A stretch of 64,000 nt of DNA, taken from NCBI GenBank assembly GCA_019426215.1, contig CM033396.1:25621101-25685100 (forward strand). Reading direction: 5' to 3'. The DNA is from Buddleja alternifolia (Eukaryota; Streptophyta; Magnoliopsida; Lamiales; Scrophulariaceae). The position numbers and the translations under genes are program-made. The notes beneath the pieces are model-generated. The model searched no databases and was not told the DNA's origin. It saw only the letters and a list, made by a program, of their open reading frames with translations. Positions 46,182-57,890 of the stretch are shown here, in pieces; position 1 is the first letter of the stretch, and every line of letters begins with the position of its first letter.

Positions 46182-47834
46182 ATGACCCGCACATCTCAAG
46201 GAAACCTTGAAGATTTTGATTCCGAGATCGAGCGCACTTTCAATAGAAGAAGACGAACACAAAGCCAAAACGAGAATCAATTTGAGGCAATGGAGGGGAA
46301 CAATCCCGTCAATTTAGAGGACCCGGGAATTCAAGCCTTGATTCAAGCCGCTGTTGCTGCCACATTAGCACAAAGACGAGAGCAAGCTCCCCGTCCTTTA
46401 CGTGATTATATGCAACCCACTGTTCATGGAGCCGCTGGTGCTATCGTACTACCCACGGTAGAAGCAAATAATTTTACAATATCACCGGCTATTCTTCAAC
46501 TCATTTCCAATGAACAATATCGGGGTACGGCGGATGAGTCACCACATGCTCACATTACCAAGTTCCTTAGCTATTTGAGCACATTTTGACAAAATGGAGT
46601 GACCGATGATGCTATTAGAATGAGACTCTTTCCGTTCTCATTGGGGGATAAAGCAAGAGCTTGGCTTGACTCATTGCCAACGGCATCCATTCATACTTGG
46701 GACCAGTTGGTGGAGAAGTTTTTGAGTAAGTATTTTCCACCGGGGAAAACAGCCGCTATCAAAGTTGAGATACAAGGATTTCGACAAATGGAGGGAGAGT
46801 CACTCTATGAAGCACTTGAAAGATTCAAGGAACTTCTCCGAAAATGCCCTCACCATAGTTTTGCAGTTTGGACTCAAGTCACCATCTTCTATCAAGGCCT
46901 TGGACCCGGCCTTCGCACTCATCTAGACGTAGCTGCGGATGGTTCACTCATGAATTTACCACCACAAGCGGCTTGGGAAATGATCGATAGAATGTCGGAA
47001 AATAACTACCAATGGCCTACCGAGAGAGTAATACTTCCAAAGAAGGCGAGTGGAGTTTATGAAGTGGAAGCTTCCACTTCACTAGCTAATCAAGTAGAAC
47101 TATTGCACAAGAAATTGGATGCTATGAATTTCTCGGTAAACCAAGTGCAAACGTTGTGTGAAAATTGTGGTGGAAATCATCACATTACGGAGTGTCAACA
47201 TGGCAGTCAATCTTATCATTCCGAATGTGTTGAAGATGCGAATTATGTGCAAAATTCAAATAGGACACAAAACGATCCATTTTCTGAAAAATATAATCCG
47301 GGGTGGAGAAATCACCCAAACTTCTCATGGAGTAACAACAACAATGTGGTGAAGCAACCTCCCGGGTTTCAATCACACGGTGATAGACCGCCATTTCAAT
47401 GCGAAGGGGGTTTTCAACCCAACACATTTCACAAACAAGGAGGTTACCAACCACAAAAAAAGAAACCAAGTTTTGAGGAATTGATGCTCCAATATATAAA
47501 GAAAAATGATGAACAGTGTCACAACCTTGAAATTAATGTGAGCAACATACAAACTCAATTGGGACAATTGGCTAGTCAACTCTCAGGTAGAACACCAGGA
47601 TCGCTACCTAGCGACACCGAGAAAAACCCGAAAGAACAGGTTCAGGCCATCGCATTGAGAAGTGGTAAAAACGTTGGTGCTGAAAATTTCCAAAAATCCG
47701 ACTTGAACCGCGGCACTGAACCGCGGTCTGAAATTCTAGTGTCCAATTTTTCAGAAGGGGACCGCAGCACACCATCTCAGACAAACAACCGAACCGCGGT
47801 CCAATGCCGCGGCACAGTTACCTGTTTCGGATAA
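46182..47834 (+). pseudogene. gag: gag of element D, one stop and a 3' frameshift
   Basis: Forms the capsid of the Gypsy particle. The start ATG at 46182 opens MTRTSQGNLEDFD. It then reads ESPHAHITKFLSYLSTF, a TGA at 46587 where a coding codon is expected, and resumes in the same frame with QNGVTDDAIRMRLFPFSLGDKARAWLD. EKFLSKYFPPGKTAAIKVEI and ALERFKELLRKCPHH follow. The nucleocapsid has CENCGGNHHITEC (CX2CX3HX4C, about 47157-47195). The frame ends at 47834 in a CCGCGG-rich linker, where a frameshift leads to the protease. Apart from these lesions it is well preserved. Confidence 0.92.
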
Positions 47835-48588
47835 CGGCGAATCTGCATCCCGCACTGCTCCTGAACCTGTACAGCCACGACCACCTTTTCCTTTGGCACT
47901 AAAAAGGGGGAAACTTGATGCTCAATTTCTCAAATTTATAGAAATGTTTAAACAATTGCGCATTAACATTCCTTTTGCAGATGCTATTCTCCAAATGCCA
48001 AGCTATGCTACATTTCTCAAGGAAATTCTTTCGAACAAACGCAAGCTTGAAGAACATGCAACCGTTGCACTCACCGAGGAATGTTCCGCGATACTTCAGA
48101 ATAAACTTCTCCCTAAGCTTAAAGACCCAGGGAGTTTCTCGATTCCTTGCACAATTGGTTCCCTTACTTTTTCTAAAGCTCTTTGCGATCTAGGAGCGAG
48201 TATTAATCTCCTTCCTTTTTCTCTTTTCAGGAAGTTAGGTCTTGGAGAACCAAAACCGACTACCGTCACTCTCCAATTGGCAGACCGATCCATTAAGTAC
48301 CCAAGGGGGATGGTAGAAGACGTACTAGTCAAAGTTGATAAGTTCATCTTTCCGGTGGATTTTATAGTATTGGACATGGAAGAGGACGTCGAGATGCCGC
48401 TGATTTTGGGACGCCCATTTTTTAATACGGGTAAAGCTTTAATTGATGTCGCAAATGGTAAGCTCATACTTAGAGTAGGGGATGATCAGGTTACTTTTAA
48501 TGTATATCAAGCAATGAGGCATCCTTCCTCTACCCCTACTTGTTATGTTATTGATATTGTTGATCATGCTTCTGTTGAGTATTTTTAG
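47835..48588 (+). pseudogene. Aspartic protease region of element D
   Basis: Continues from gag in a shifted frame: RPPFPLALKRGKLDAQFLKFIEMFKQL, MPSYATFLKEILSNKR, then the retropepsin with FSKALCDLGASINLLP (catalytic Asp in DLGAS, at about 48190) and MPLILGRPFF. The flap and ILGRPF motifs are intact. It ends at a TAG at 48586 in the linker to RT, a position where the Athila polyprotein should be open. The protease itself looks complete, but no translation of gag could reach it without a frameshift. Confidence 0.9.
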
Positions 48589-49863
48589 TTCCATAATGAT
48601 GATGACCTATTAAAAACCTGCTTAATTAGTCCTATGGACAAAGAGACCGATTTGGAGCACTTACAAGAGACGTTGGCTAGCCTTGAGGCCAATCCGCCTC
48701 ATAAACGGAGTTATCGACCAAGATTTGAACCTCTAGATCGCCCATTGACCACTCCACCAAAACCATCAATAGAAGAACCTCCGACACTCGAACTCAAACC
48801 TTTACCATCTCATTTGAAATATGCTTTCCTTAATACTTCGGAAACTTTACCTGCGATCATTTCTTCATCTTTGACCGGAAGCATGGAAGAAAAACTGTTA
48901 CGAGTATTGAGGACTCACAAAAGGGCATTCGGTTGGAAAATCACAGACATCAAAGGCATCAGTCCAGCTATTTGCATGCATAAAATCTTAATGGAGGACA
49001 ATTACAAGACAACAATCCAACCTCAAAGGAGATTAAATCCAATGATGCAAGAGGTAGTAAAAAAGGAAGTGATTAAATTTCTTGACTCAGGTATAATATA
49101 TCCTATTTCAGATAGTGCATGGGTAAGCCCAACCCAAGTCGTGCCAAAGAAAGGCGGAATAGCCGTTATCTCAAATGAGAAAAACGAGTTAATTCCAACT
49201 CGCACCGTGACAGGTTGGCGTGTTTGTATTGACTATAGGAAATTAAATGATGCTACTAGAAAAGATCACTTTCCCCTCCCCTTCATTGACCAAATGCTAG
49301 AAAGGTTAGCCGGACATGAATTCTATTATTTTCTAGATGGCTATTCAGGTTATAATCAAATTGCTATTTCACTGGAGGATCAAGAGAAAACGACTTTCAC
49401 TTGTCCTTATGGTACATTTGCTTATAGACGAATGCCATTTGGCCTTTGTAATGTGCCTGCCACATTTCAACGTTGTATGATGGCTATTTTTCATGATATG
49501 GTTCCAAACTTCATTGAAAACAATTTATTACGCGCATAAGACACATAATGATGCACAACAGAAATATGCAACTACTGAAAAAGAGTTACTAGTTGTCGTA
49601 TTCGCTTTTGATAAGTTCCATTCATACCTTGTCATGAATAAAGTCATTGTTTACACCGACGATTCAGCTCTCAAATACCTCCTCTCTAAAAAAGATGCAA
49701 AACCAAGATTGATTAGGTGGATCTTGTTGTTACAAGAATATGACCTAGAAATTAGAGACAAAAAGGGGGTAGAAAAAGTTGTTGCAGACCATCTTTCTAG
49801 AATTGAGGACTCTCAGGTCGATATTTTAGATGCCACACCAAGTTTAGAAGACTTCCCGGATTA
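48589..49863 (+). pseudogene. Reverse transcriptase and RNase H of element D, catalytic box deleted
   Basis: From 48634 RT is open: ICMHKILMEDNYKTTIQPQRRLNP, SAWVSPTQVVPKKGG, NEKNELIPTRTVTGWRVCIDY, then FLDGYSGYNQI with the first catalytic Asp, and [17 protein letters not shown]. After FHDMV (about 49500) it jumps in another frame to [21 protein letters not shown] of RNase H. About 170 residues are missing, including the FMDD box with two catalytic Asp, the thumb and the first part of RNase H. RNase H then runs through [26 protein letters not shown] to a stop at 49862. Confidence 0.92.
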
Positions 49864-51176
49864 ACATCTTTATGCTATCGTTAATGGACCCCGCCCCTGG
49901 TTTGTTGATATTGCGAATTATCTTGTCACGAGGGAACTCCCCCCAGATCTTATCAGAGGAAGAAATTCCTATCTGAAGCTAAGCACTATTTGTGGGATGA
50001 TCCTTTTTTGTTTAAAGTTTGTGCAGATTGTATTATCCAGAGATGTGTTCCCTTCGAGGAAACAATGTCTATCTTGCGCCACTGTCACGATGGTGTCATT
50101 GGAGGACACTTCGGACCCACTAAGACCGCTCTCAAGGCACTACAATCGGGTTTCTTCTGGCCTACTTTATTTAAAGACAGCCATGCTTTTGTTGCATCGT
50201 GTGATAAATGCCAACGTGTTGGCAATATTTCTCGAAAGCATGAGATGCCTTTAAATAATATGCTAGAATGTGAACTTTTTGATGTGTGGGGAATTGATTT
50301 TATGGGACCCTTCCCTACTTCTCATTTCCACAAGTACATACTTGTAGCCGTTGATTATGTGTCTAAGTGGGTTGAGGCGGAAGCATTGCAAACTAATGAT
50401 GCTCGAGTAGTGCTAAGATTTTTAAAGAAACATATTTTCACTCGTTTTGGCACTCCTCGAGAAATTATTAGCGATGGTGGCACACATTTTCGGAACAAAC
50501 AATTTGATGCTCTTTTAACAAAATATGGTGTCACACATAAGGTCTCTACCCCGTATCACCCTCAAACGAGTGGACAGGTCGTAGTGTCGAACAGGGAAAT
50601 TAAACGCATCTTAGAAAAAACAGTTAGTTCCTCTAGGAAGGACTGGTCCCTCAAGCTAGATGATGCACTTTGGGCTTATAGAACCGCGTTTAAAACCCCA
50701 ATAGGCATGTCACCTTACCGCCTTGTTTTCGGAAAAACATGTCACCTACCTGTCGAGCTTGAGCATAGAGCATATTGGGCTATTAAAATGCTTAACTTTG
50801 ATATGCAAGCTATAGGTAAAAACAGGTTACTCCAACTTAATGAGCTTGACGAATTTCGACATGAGGCATATGAGAATGCCAAGTTGTACAAGGAACGAAC
50901 GAAGAAATGGCATGATCAAAGGATCACACCTCGGGAATTTCAGGTTGGTGATATGGTACTTCTTTTCAACTCTCGCCTATGACTTTTTCCGGGTAAACTC
51001 CATTCAAAGTGGTCAGGTCCTTTCACTATCACAAAGGTTTATTCATCCGGGGCTATTGAGCTTCAAGACGAGGTAAAGGGTACTTTTACTGTAAATGGGC
51101 ACCGGTTGAAACATTATTTTCATCAAGAATGGAGCAAGGATAAGCACACCATCCCGCTCCAGGATCCATCCCCGTG
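49864..51176 (+). pseudogene. Integrase of element D, catalytic Glu replaced
   Basis: A frameshift near 49950-49990 separates it from RNase H. The zinc-binding part has [12 protein letters not shown] and CDKCQ (about 50080-50215). The core has WGIDFMGPF with the first Asp and ISDGGTHF with the second. In the third motif, usually GQVEVSN, the sequence is GQVVVSN (about 50572-50592), so the catalytic Glu is Val. [19 protein letters not shown] and the C-terminal [11 protein letters not shown] follow. A TGA at 50980 then interrupts. FPGKLHSKWSGPF and VNGHRLKHYF complete the tail to 51176. Confidence 0.92.
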
Positions 51177-52441
51177 ACCCCCTCTTGAAACGTCAAGCTA
51201 ATGACTATAAACCAGCGCTTCGTGGGAGGCAACCCACGTTTTTCATGTTTTCTTAATTTTTCATTTTGTTTTACTTCTTGAGCTGAGTTATTTTTGATTT
51301 CTTGTTTCCGGGTTTGTTGTTTTTACGGTTACTGCGTTTTGAAAAAAAAAAAAAATTGGGAACATGACCGCAGATCACTGCCGCGGCACATAGTCAATGC
51401 CTAGACATCTCAGCACTGTACCGCGGCACGGGACCGCGGTCTTCTTTAAAAAAAATACGGGCAAAAGTTACGCACTTTCTGAACCGCGGCATCAAACCGC
51501 GGTCTCACACCTGACAACTCGGCCAACATCTTTCGCACTTTCTGCGCCGCGGCACGAGACCGCGGCGCCAATGTGATTTTCCAAAGCCATACCACGGTTC
51601 CCCCCCCCCTTCTTTACCCAGTGCACAAGTGCATCATACCGCGTCCCTGGACCGCGGTTTTGTTTGTGCCTCGACACTGGACCGCGGCACGTCGCGGAAA
51701 CTTAGCAACTTAAGGGCTGATTTCTGACTCATTTTCACCACTATTCCTTTCTTCAACCCACCAAACCGCGGCATTGTTCATAACCCCAGTCCCAATCCGG
51801 CCTTCATTCACTTCCCAACATCAAAATCACCCCCACCCATATCATTTTGGGCAATTTCCTCTCTATCCCACCGATTATTTTCGGATTTTAGGTGAGTTTT
51901 GAGTGATTTCTCCTAGGGTTCACGCAAAGGGCGAAAATTTTCTCCCAGGCTTCATGCATTGGGGTCCGATTTTTTATACCATTTCAACCGCATAAGGGCC
52001 GATTTGTTTCATTTTCAGAGTTTAGGGGTCGATTGGTGCTCACATTTTGAATTTCAGGGCCTATTCTAAAAATTTCACTAATTTCAGGGGTTCTTTTGCA
52101 CACTTTCAACAAGTTCAGGGCTGTTTCTGAATTTTTCCAGATTTGCTCGTGCGGTTTTTGCTCGTGCGAATTGCTTTGGGACTGTTTGGCGACACGTTGG
52201 CACTTTTGGCCAACTCCGGGATTGTTTTCGGTGGGTAAGGCTTTTCGCTCCCCCTTGTCTCTTCCGTTTATTCGTGCGCCTTGTCGGGTTATTTTGTGTA
52301 TATTTGGTTTGGTTGTTGGGATATCGGCTTTCGGTTTTTGCTGTTGACGACAATATTGTGGTGTTGATTGGTAAGAAAAATTGATTTGTGGTGGTGTTGC
52401 ATTTTGGGTCATTGTCGGTCTTTGCTTTGGGATTAAGTGCA
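51177..52441 (+). other. Spacer of element D between pol and the 3' frame
   Basis: No coding frame that I support. The part 51360-51780 is dense with CCGCGG (about ten sites) in the same ACCGCGGCAC phrases as the LTR. A C-run of nine lies near 51601. The part 51880-52430 is less repetitive and resembles untranslated sequence upstream of the 3' frame. Minus-strand open frames at 51984-52467 come from low stop density and are not convincing. Confidence 0.7.
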
Positions 52442-53637
52442 ATGAGTTCTAGCACACGTCGGGCCAATGAAGCCTCCTCTTCTCAGGCTCCACCACCACA
52501 AGAGCCTGAAGAGTCTGAGGTTCCACTTTATGATAGAACCAAATTTGTGAGCTTCGAGGCATCTACACGCTACTCTGAGATTTTCCTGTCTAAGAATTGT
52601 GTTCTCGAGCGTGGAATAAATGTTACAGATCGGAATCCGGAAATTCTCTTTCAAATACAAAACCGTGGGTGGGCTAACTTTGTGAAACCCCTCAGCCTGC
52701 TGTCCTCTCGGTGGTTCGTGAGTTTTATGCCAATGCTCACGACTTTGATCGAGTCAAACGGAAAAATAGGGTTACAGTGCGGGGTGTGTCGGTTAAATTT
52801 GATAAGAAAACCATCAACCGACTCTTTGAGCTTCCATCCGTTGGCAATGAGGAATTTTTGAACTTTGAGTCCGACTATATGGAGTTGATCAACACCATTT
52901 GCCACCCCGGGTCCACTTGGATAACGATTCGGGGCATTCCGGTCAAGTTTCCCCGCACATGCCTTTTGCCCCAGGCCAAGCTTTGGTATCTATTCATTAC
53001 GGCCCGCTTTCTTCCCACCACATCGGTCAGTATGGTGCTAAAGAGCCGAGCAACTCTTCTTTTTGCCATTATGAGTGGCCGCAGCATTGAGGTTGGCCGC
53101 ATTTTAAACAAATCCCTGTTGGAATCAATTCAGAAGAGCACTACACAGAATCTGGCTCACCCTTATTTGATCACTGCATTAGCTATACGCGCGGGTGTCC
53201 CTATTCACTCTTCTGAGGCCACAACACGGCCTATGGGAGATCTTGATGATGCCAGCATTGCTGCACCGCTTCCACCACTTTATGCGGATGCCGATGATGC
53301 TGATGTACCTCCTGATATGCAGGCTCCCGCTGTCCCTCCCCCAGCCCCACGTTCTCAGACTGCGAGGTATGAACACCTCGATGATCAGATACATGCTTTA
53401 TGGATGGATATGCATCAGGGTTTTGATACGATGATGACAACATTTCACGGGATTACTACACAGTTGGACCGGGCTGAGAGGCGCCACAAGCGCCTATGGG
53501 ATTTTCAGATACGCAGTTTCGAGCACCTCCACTCCGGACTCAGTGCCCCACTTTCACCCCCTGCCTGGGACTCACCTCCCCATCCACAGCCCGAGACTTC
53601 AGAAGCTCCTGATGACGCTATGCCCACATCCCCTTAG
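52442..53637 (+). pseudogene. 3' extra open frame of element D (Athila-type, env position), one frameshift
   Basis: Start ATG at 52442 (MSSSTRRANEASSSQAPPP). The next part has FVSFEASTRYSEIFLSKNCVLERGI, matching the domain often named 'putative plant transposon protein' in plant databases. A frameshift near 52690 leads to VVREFYANAHDFDRVKRKNRVTVRGVSV, which runs to a stop at 53635. The C-terminal half is Pro-rich and has a helical RYEHLDDQIHALWMDMHQGFD segment. It sits where Athila elements place an env-like frame, but I see no signal peptide and no clear membrane span. Its function is unknown. Confidence 0.8.
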
Positions 53638-55353
53638 ACATTTTCTTGTTTTTCTTTTATTCCTTTTGAACATTTGTATTATTGGATTATTACGTTTATT
53701 GTCATTTTTTTTTGGTTGTGGTGTTTATGTTTTTCTCATTGTGTGTGACCTTAGTTTTATGATGATGCTTCTTGTCTTTTCTCACTCCACAGATGGCTCG
53801 CCTTTAGTTTCAGACTCTACGCCTTGTTGCTCTTTCGCTTTTTGGACATCACTTACCTTCAACGTTCAGGGACATCTTTCTTTCTTCTTCTTTACATATA
53901 TATGTCCGCTCATTGGGGGCAATGTGCTAGCTTAGTTGGGGGGTGGGTTAGACGTCCCATATTTTTTTTTGTGATGTGGCGAATTGGTGGAACTTGTGCT
54001 CATTTGTTAAGATTCATGCTTGATTTGGGATTAGAAAAATGTGATAGTCATTGATTTCATGTTCATGATTTGTTATACTTTTGCTTGGAGCATGATTCGT
54101 TTGAATATCTCTACTTCATCTTAGATGAAATCATTTGTCATATTTTTCTGTGAAAACCTTTTTAGCCATGCTTATGTGAATTGTTGAGGATTTAAAGCAT
54201 TGAACTTTCAATTTTGTCAATTTTGAAGTGTGTGTTGAGTGTGCGAAGTCATGAAATGATTTAGGCCATCTTTCATTTTCTTTAACCTTACAATTGGCCC
54301 TCACGATAATACATAATCTCTCGACCTTATTTTGAGCCTTATAGATAAGATGGAGTATGCTAAGCACACTAAAAACCACCATTCGCTTTTCTTTCGAAAA
54401 CCACACCAACCACCTTTTAGCCGAAAAGAAAGAAAAACAAAGTTTATCTTCCCAATTAAGAGAGCATATAACTTCATATCATGTGGTTTTGATTTGGGTT
54501 TGCGCTTTGTTTTTGGTATCGAATCTCATGGATTAATGGGTTAAGAGTTGTGTTGGTTCGTGATGATGTTGAGAAACTTTGAGGTCTTGAGTTTATGTGA
54601 ATTAAGAGAGGAAAAAGAAATATTGTGAGTTGGCTAAAGAGTCGAGAGATCGGAAGTTACCGAAAAATATAATTGGTGTGCTCTCTCGACTAGGCTGTGA
54701 TGTGAACTTCAATGGGATTTAATTTGCTTGTGAATCGTTATTCACCCCTAACATCAAAAAAAACAAGTTTGGGGTTTTGAGTTCAAAGGGAAAAGAAATC
54801 AAAAAGCTATAAGTGGAAAGATATTGAGATTTATTTCGATTGATGAGTGAGTGTTTAGCTCAATGATATTGAGTTGTATGCTTTCTTAAGTTTAGTCACT
54901 TTACCCATATATTCCCGTCCAAGCCATTACATAGCCTTACATTACAAGCCAAAAAGACCTTTTGATCGTGACTTTCACACTTCATACACACCGATAAGTT
55001 AACAAAGTTTTGGAATGCTTCAATGTTTTTATTATCTAATGAGGTTGCATAATAATGTTCTAAAACGTGCTTTCGACATAAAAAAAATAGATATGGAGTT
55101 CATAATGAAGAGATGGAATTCAAAATATCTTAGAGGTTTTCAAATTGTTGGATGTTCTAGGCAACGTGTAACTTATCATGACTATTTTCGAGGGAGTGAC
55201 ACTCACCTCTTTTGTGGGAAGTGCAAAAATTGAGCCTCATGTGCGTACTTGGTTCTGAAACATTCAGCCTTTAAAAGATCCCGAATCACAGCGAAAAATC
55301 TGAACTTATGAGTATTTGTTCACCATTTATTGATCGAGACGATCAAAGCCTAG
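53638..55353 (+). other. 3' untranslated region of element D
   Basis: About 1.7 kb without a supported gene. It contains a second purine tract, TTGGGGGGTGGG at 53936-53947, preceded by the same CTTAGTT-like context as the true tract at 55354. It has an AACAAGTTTGGGGTTTTG phrase near 54765, a phrase I associate with Athila 3' regions. The plus-strand frames at 54332-54544 and 55015-55233 are short and have no recognised motif. Confidence 0.7.
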
Positions 55354-55366
55354 TTGGGGGGGTAGT
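55354..55366 (+). other. Polypurine tract of element D
   Basis: TTGGGGGGGTAGT abuts the 3' LTR start TGATAAG at 55367. It is the primer for plus-strand synthesis. Confidence 0.85.
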
Positions 55367-56823
55367 TGATAAGTTCACATTTTACGAGTTTTTACCCCTT
55401 TGATTTAGGTATTTTCGTCATAATTTAGTAATGAATATCCCGCATAGTGCTTTGATTTGTTTCAATTTCATGTGTGTAGGGATTTAACTCAAATAGATCG
55501 ATTATCGAGTAAGAAGGCCGAAAAAGAGACGGAAAAGCAAAGAAAAATATGAAACTGCCACTCTGGACCGCGGCACTAGATCCGGTGCAAGACCGCGGTT
55601 GCGGTGCAATGCCAAGCTCAGAAATCCGGATAAGACCGTGGCACGGAACAGCGACCTTCGGCGCCCAGAAACCGCGACACAATGCCGCGGCCCTTTGATG
55701 AATGACCCTTCGGCGCCCTGTTTAGACCTCGACTCAAACCGTGGCAATACTTGCCAATTGGACCGCGGCGCTGTGCTACGGCACTACTTGCCATCCGGAC
55801 CGCGGTCAGCTAAGAATGTGTGCCGCGGTCCAATTCTCCCGAAGCCCTAAAATTAAGTCCGCCGTTTTCCTCCTTTATAACACACTTTTCTCTTGGAAAA
55901 CATTTACACTTGTTCTAAAAACACATAAGGAAGCCAGAGGAAGACCCAAGGAAGCTTGAGGAGCCATTTTCATCATCAAAAGCTTGGATTCACACCTTGT
56001 AATAGGGAGTAATTCAACTCTTTCTCTTTGATTAATTTATCAACTATGTCTTATAGAATTGTTAAATCATTTGTTATTGTAAGTATGAGCTAAGCATCTT
56101 TGTGGTTGGGTTATGTAAATACTTTGTGATGTTTTGTGTTTAATGAATGATTAATTTCCGGATTTATTACATTCTTGTTACATGTTTGATTTTATGCTTA
56201 ATGCTTTCACATGAATGATCACCATGTGTTTGATATAATGCTTTGTCTTGAGACCGAGAGGAGATAGATAAAGGGAGATCGAAAAATCAAACATCATAAC
56301 GTAACAATTGACTAGAGATAGAATTGATTGCGTTGTGTGGCTTTTTGTGATAAGATGACCCGATTGAATGTAGGATCTTCGTAAACAAGGAACTCTTTTG
56401 AACCTAAATGCATGTTAGTTAATTCAATCTTCACTATAGAGATATAGGGAGTTGTTAACTAGTATAAGCTTGTTATTTCAAGAGATTGAATAAAAAATAC
56501 ATTAGTGGGTTTGGCCATAACAAGAGCGTCCTAAAAATCCGGATAGTTAAGAGTTCATGAACATAGAATAGAACATAGTAGGATCATAACCCAATCACCT
56601 CTTCCCATTTGATTTATTACCTTGATAATCATTTAGTTATCTTTAGTTATTTTCATAGTATAAACACCTATCATCTTATAAATTGATTTAGCTTAGAAAT
56701 AGGTAATATAGCAATTACGAGCATTGAATCCAATTGTCCCTGTGGAGACGATACACCCCGGGCTAAATAGTCCACTTTATTACTTTGCACGACCTAGTAT
56801 ACTTGCTAGGATTTCGCGTGTCA
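55367..56823 (+). repeat. 3' LTR of element D
   Basis: 1457 bases, TGATAAGTTCAC to GCGTGTCA, followed by GAGGG. It matches the 5' LTR nearly base for base outside the CACTA insertion. Many of the differences are CG changed to TG or CA within the CCGCGG block, for example at 55640 and 55775. Six CCGCGG sites remain here. Confidence 0.95.
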
Positions 56824-56828
56824 GAGGG

Positions 56829-57885
56829 ACATCTGGTTAAGATGTGTATAGCTGTAAAGAGCACATGACCCCATAATGAAATAGGTAAGTCAGTGTATCT
56901 AAGCATGGAACGAACCAAGTCCAACAAAGTATGGTTCTTTCGCTCAGCTACCCCATTTAACTGTGGTGTCGCTGGAGGTGTGAGTTGTAGTACTATGCCA
57001 TTTTCTCTAAGGTATTCATCAAACTTTGCACTCATATATTTTCCTCCTCGGTCTGAACAAGGAGCCTTTATATGTTGCCCAGTTTAATTTTCCACTAAAA
57101 CCTTGAATTCTTTAAATCTTTCAATGGATTCAGACTTACACTTCATTAGGTACACTAGACCATATCTAGAATGGTTGTCTGTAAACATGATGAAGTAGTG
57201 GAAACCTCAACGAGCCATTTGTCCAAATGGCGAACAAACATCGGTATGCATTGAGCCTAAGACTTCTGTGGCCCTTTCAAAAGTCCCGGTGAAGGGGGAT
57301 CTAGCCATTTTGCCCTTGAGAAAGGATTCACAAGTAGGATAGGGATCCGATCCCAATGGACCTGTTAGCCCATATTTCTCCACTTTGTGAATCTTATATT
57401 CACTAGTATGGCCTATTCTAAGATGCCATATAAGTCTTTGGTTAGTTTCTTGCCTACCACATTTCCTCTGCATAGTATTAATAGCACAATTCATTTGGAC
57501 ATTAAGGTAATACAAACCATTTACTAAAGAAGCAGTGCCTACTAATTTATTACTATAGTAAATGTTGCAATATTCATCAATAAAACGGAAAGTATAACCT
57601 TGTTTAACTAAAAAAAGGAATTGAAACAATGTTGTTAAGCCCATTGGGCAAAACTAAAACATTATTAAAAAATGTAAAAGTAATGAGGTAGATCCAATTC
57701 CAGTAGCTGCGACGCTCTGCCAGCTGCCTACTTTGATCTTCACCTCATTAGGGCCCAGCTTCCTACTTCGTTCCAAATTCTGAATTACACAACATACAGG
57801 AGTATTAGCTCCTGAATCACAAATTCAAGAAGGGGAAAAGATGATAATAAAACAATTAGTTTCTAAACCATATAGTTTCATACTT
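56829..57885 (-). pseudogene. Integrase N-terminus, GAG-pre-integrase and protease of element J
   Basis: Minus strand from 57885. The protease strand reads CDSGANTPVCCVIQNLERS near 57790-57815. GAG-pre-integrase follows with FRFIDEYCNIYYSNKLVGTASLVNGLYYLN and LIWHLRIGHTSEYKIHKVEKYG (57590-57390), then the CESFLKGKMARSPF linker. The integrase core has MHTDVCSPFG, YFIMFTDNHSRYG, then SAKFDEYLRENGIVLQLTPPATPQLNGVAERKNHTLLDLVRSML with the Glu, and stops at ILTRCPS where D is inserted. Frameshifts occur near 57645 and 57195. Confidence 0.87.
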
Positions 57886-57890
57886 CGCGC

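Larger units (their letters stand above)
42901..56823 (+). mobile_element. Athila-like Ty3/Gypsy element D, whole insertion
   Basis: A 13.9 kb forward element with perfect GAGGG duplications at 42896-42900 and 56824-56828. Order: 5' LTR (with a CACTA insert), tRNA-Asp primer site, gag, protease, reverse transcriptase, RNase H, integrase, a long spacer, an extra 3' frame, polypurine tract and 3' LTR. Gag, the NEKNELIPTRTVTGWR phrase in RT and the 3' frame match the Athila group. The two LTRs are very alike, so D is among the youngest insertions here. It splits the integrase of J. Confidence 0.95.

Noticed and set aside
51984..52467. Minus-strand frames of 127-152 codons between pol and the 3' frame of D
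   Set aside because: No recognisable motif, two overlapping frames of equal quality, and the opposite strand is the untranslated region of D.
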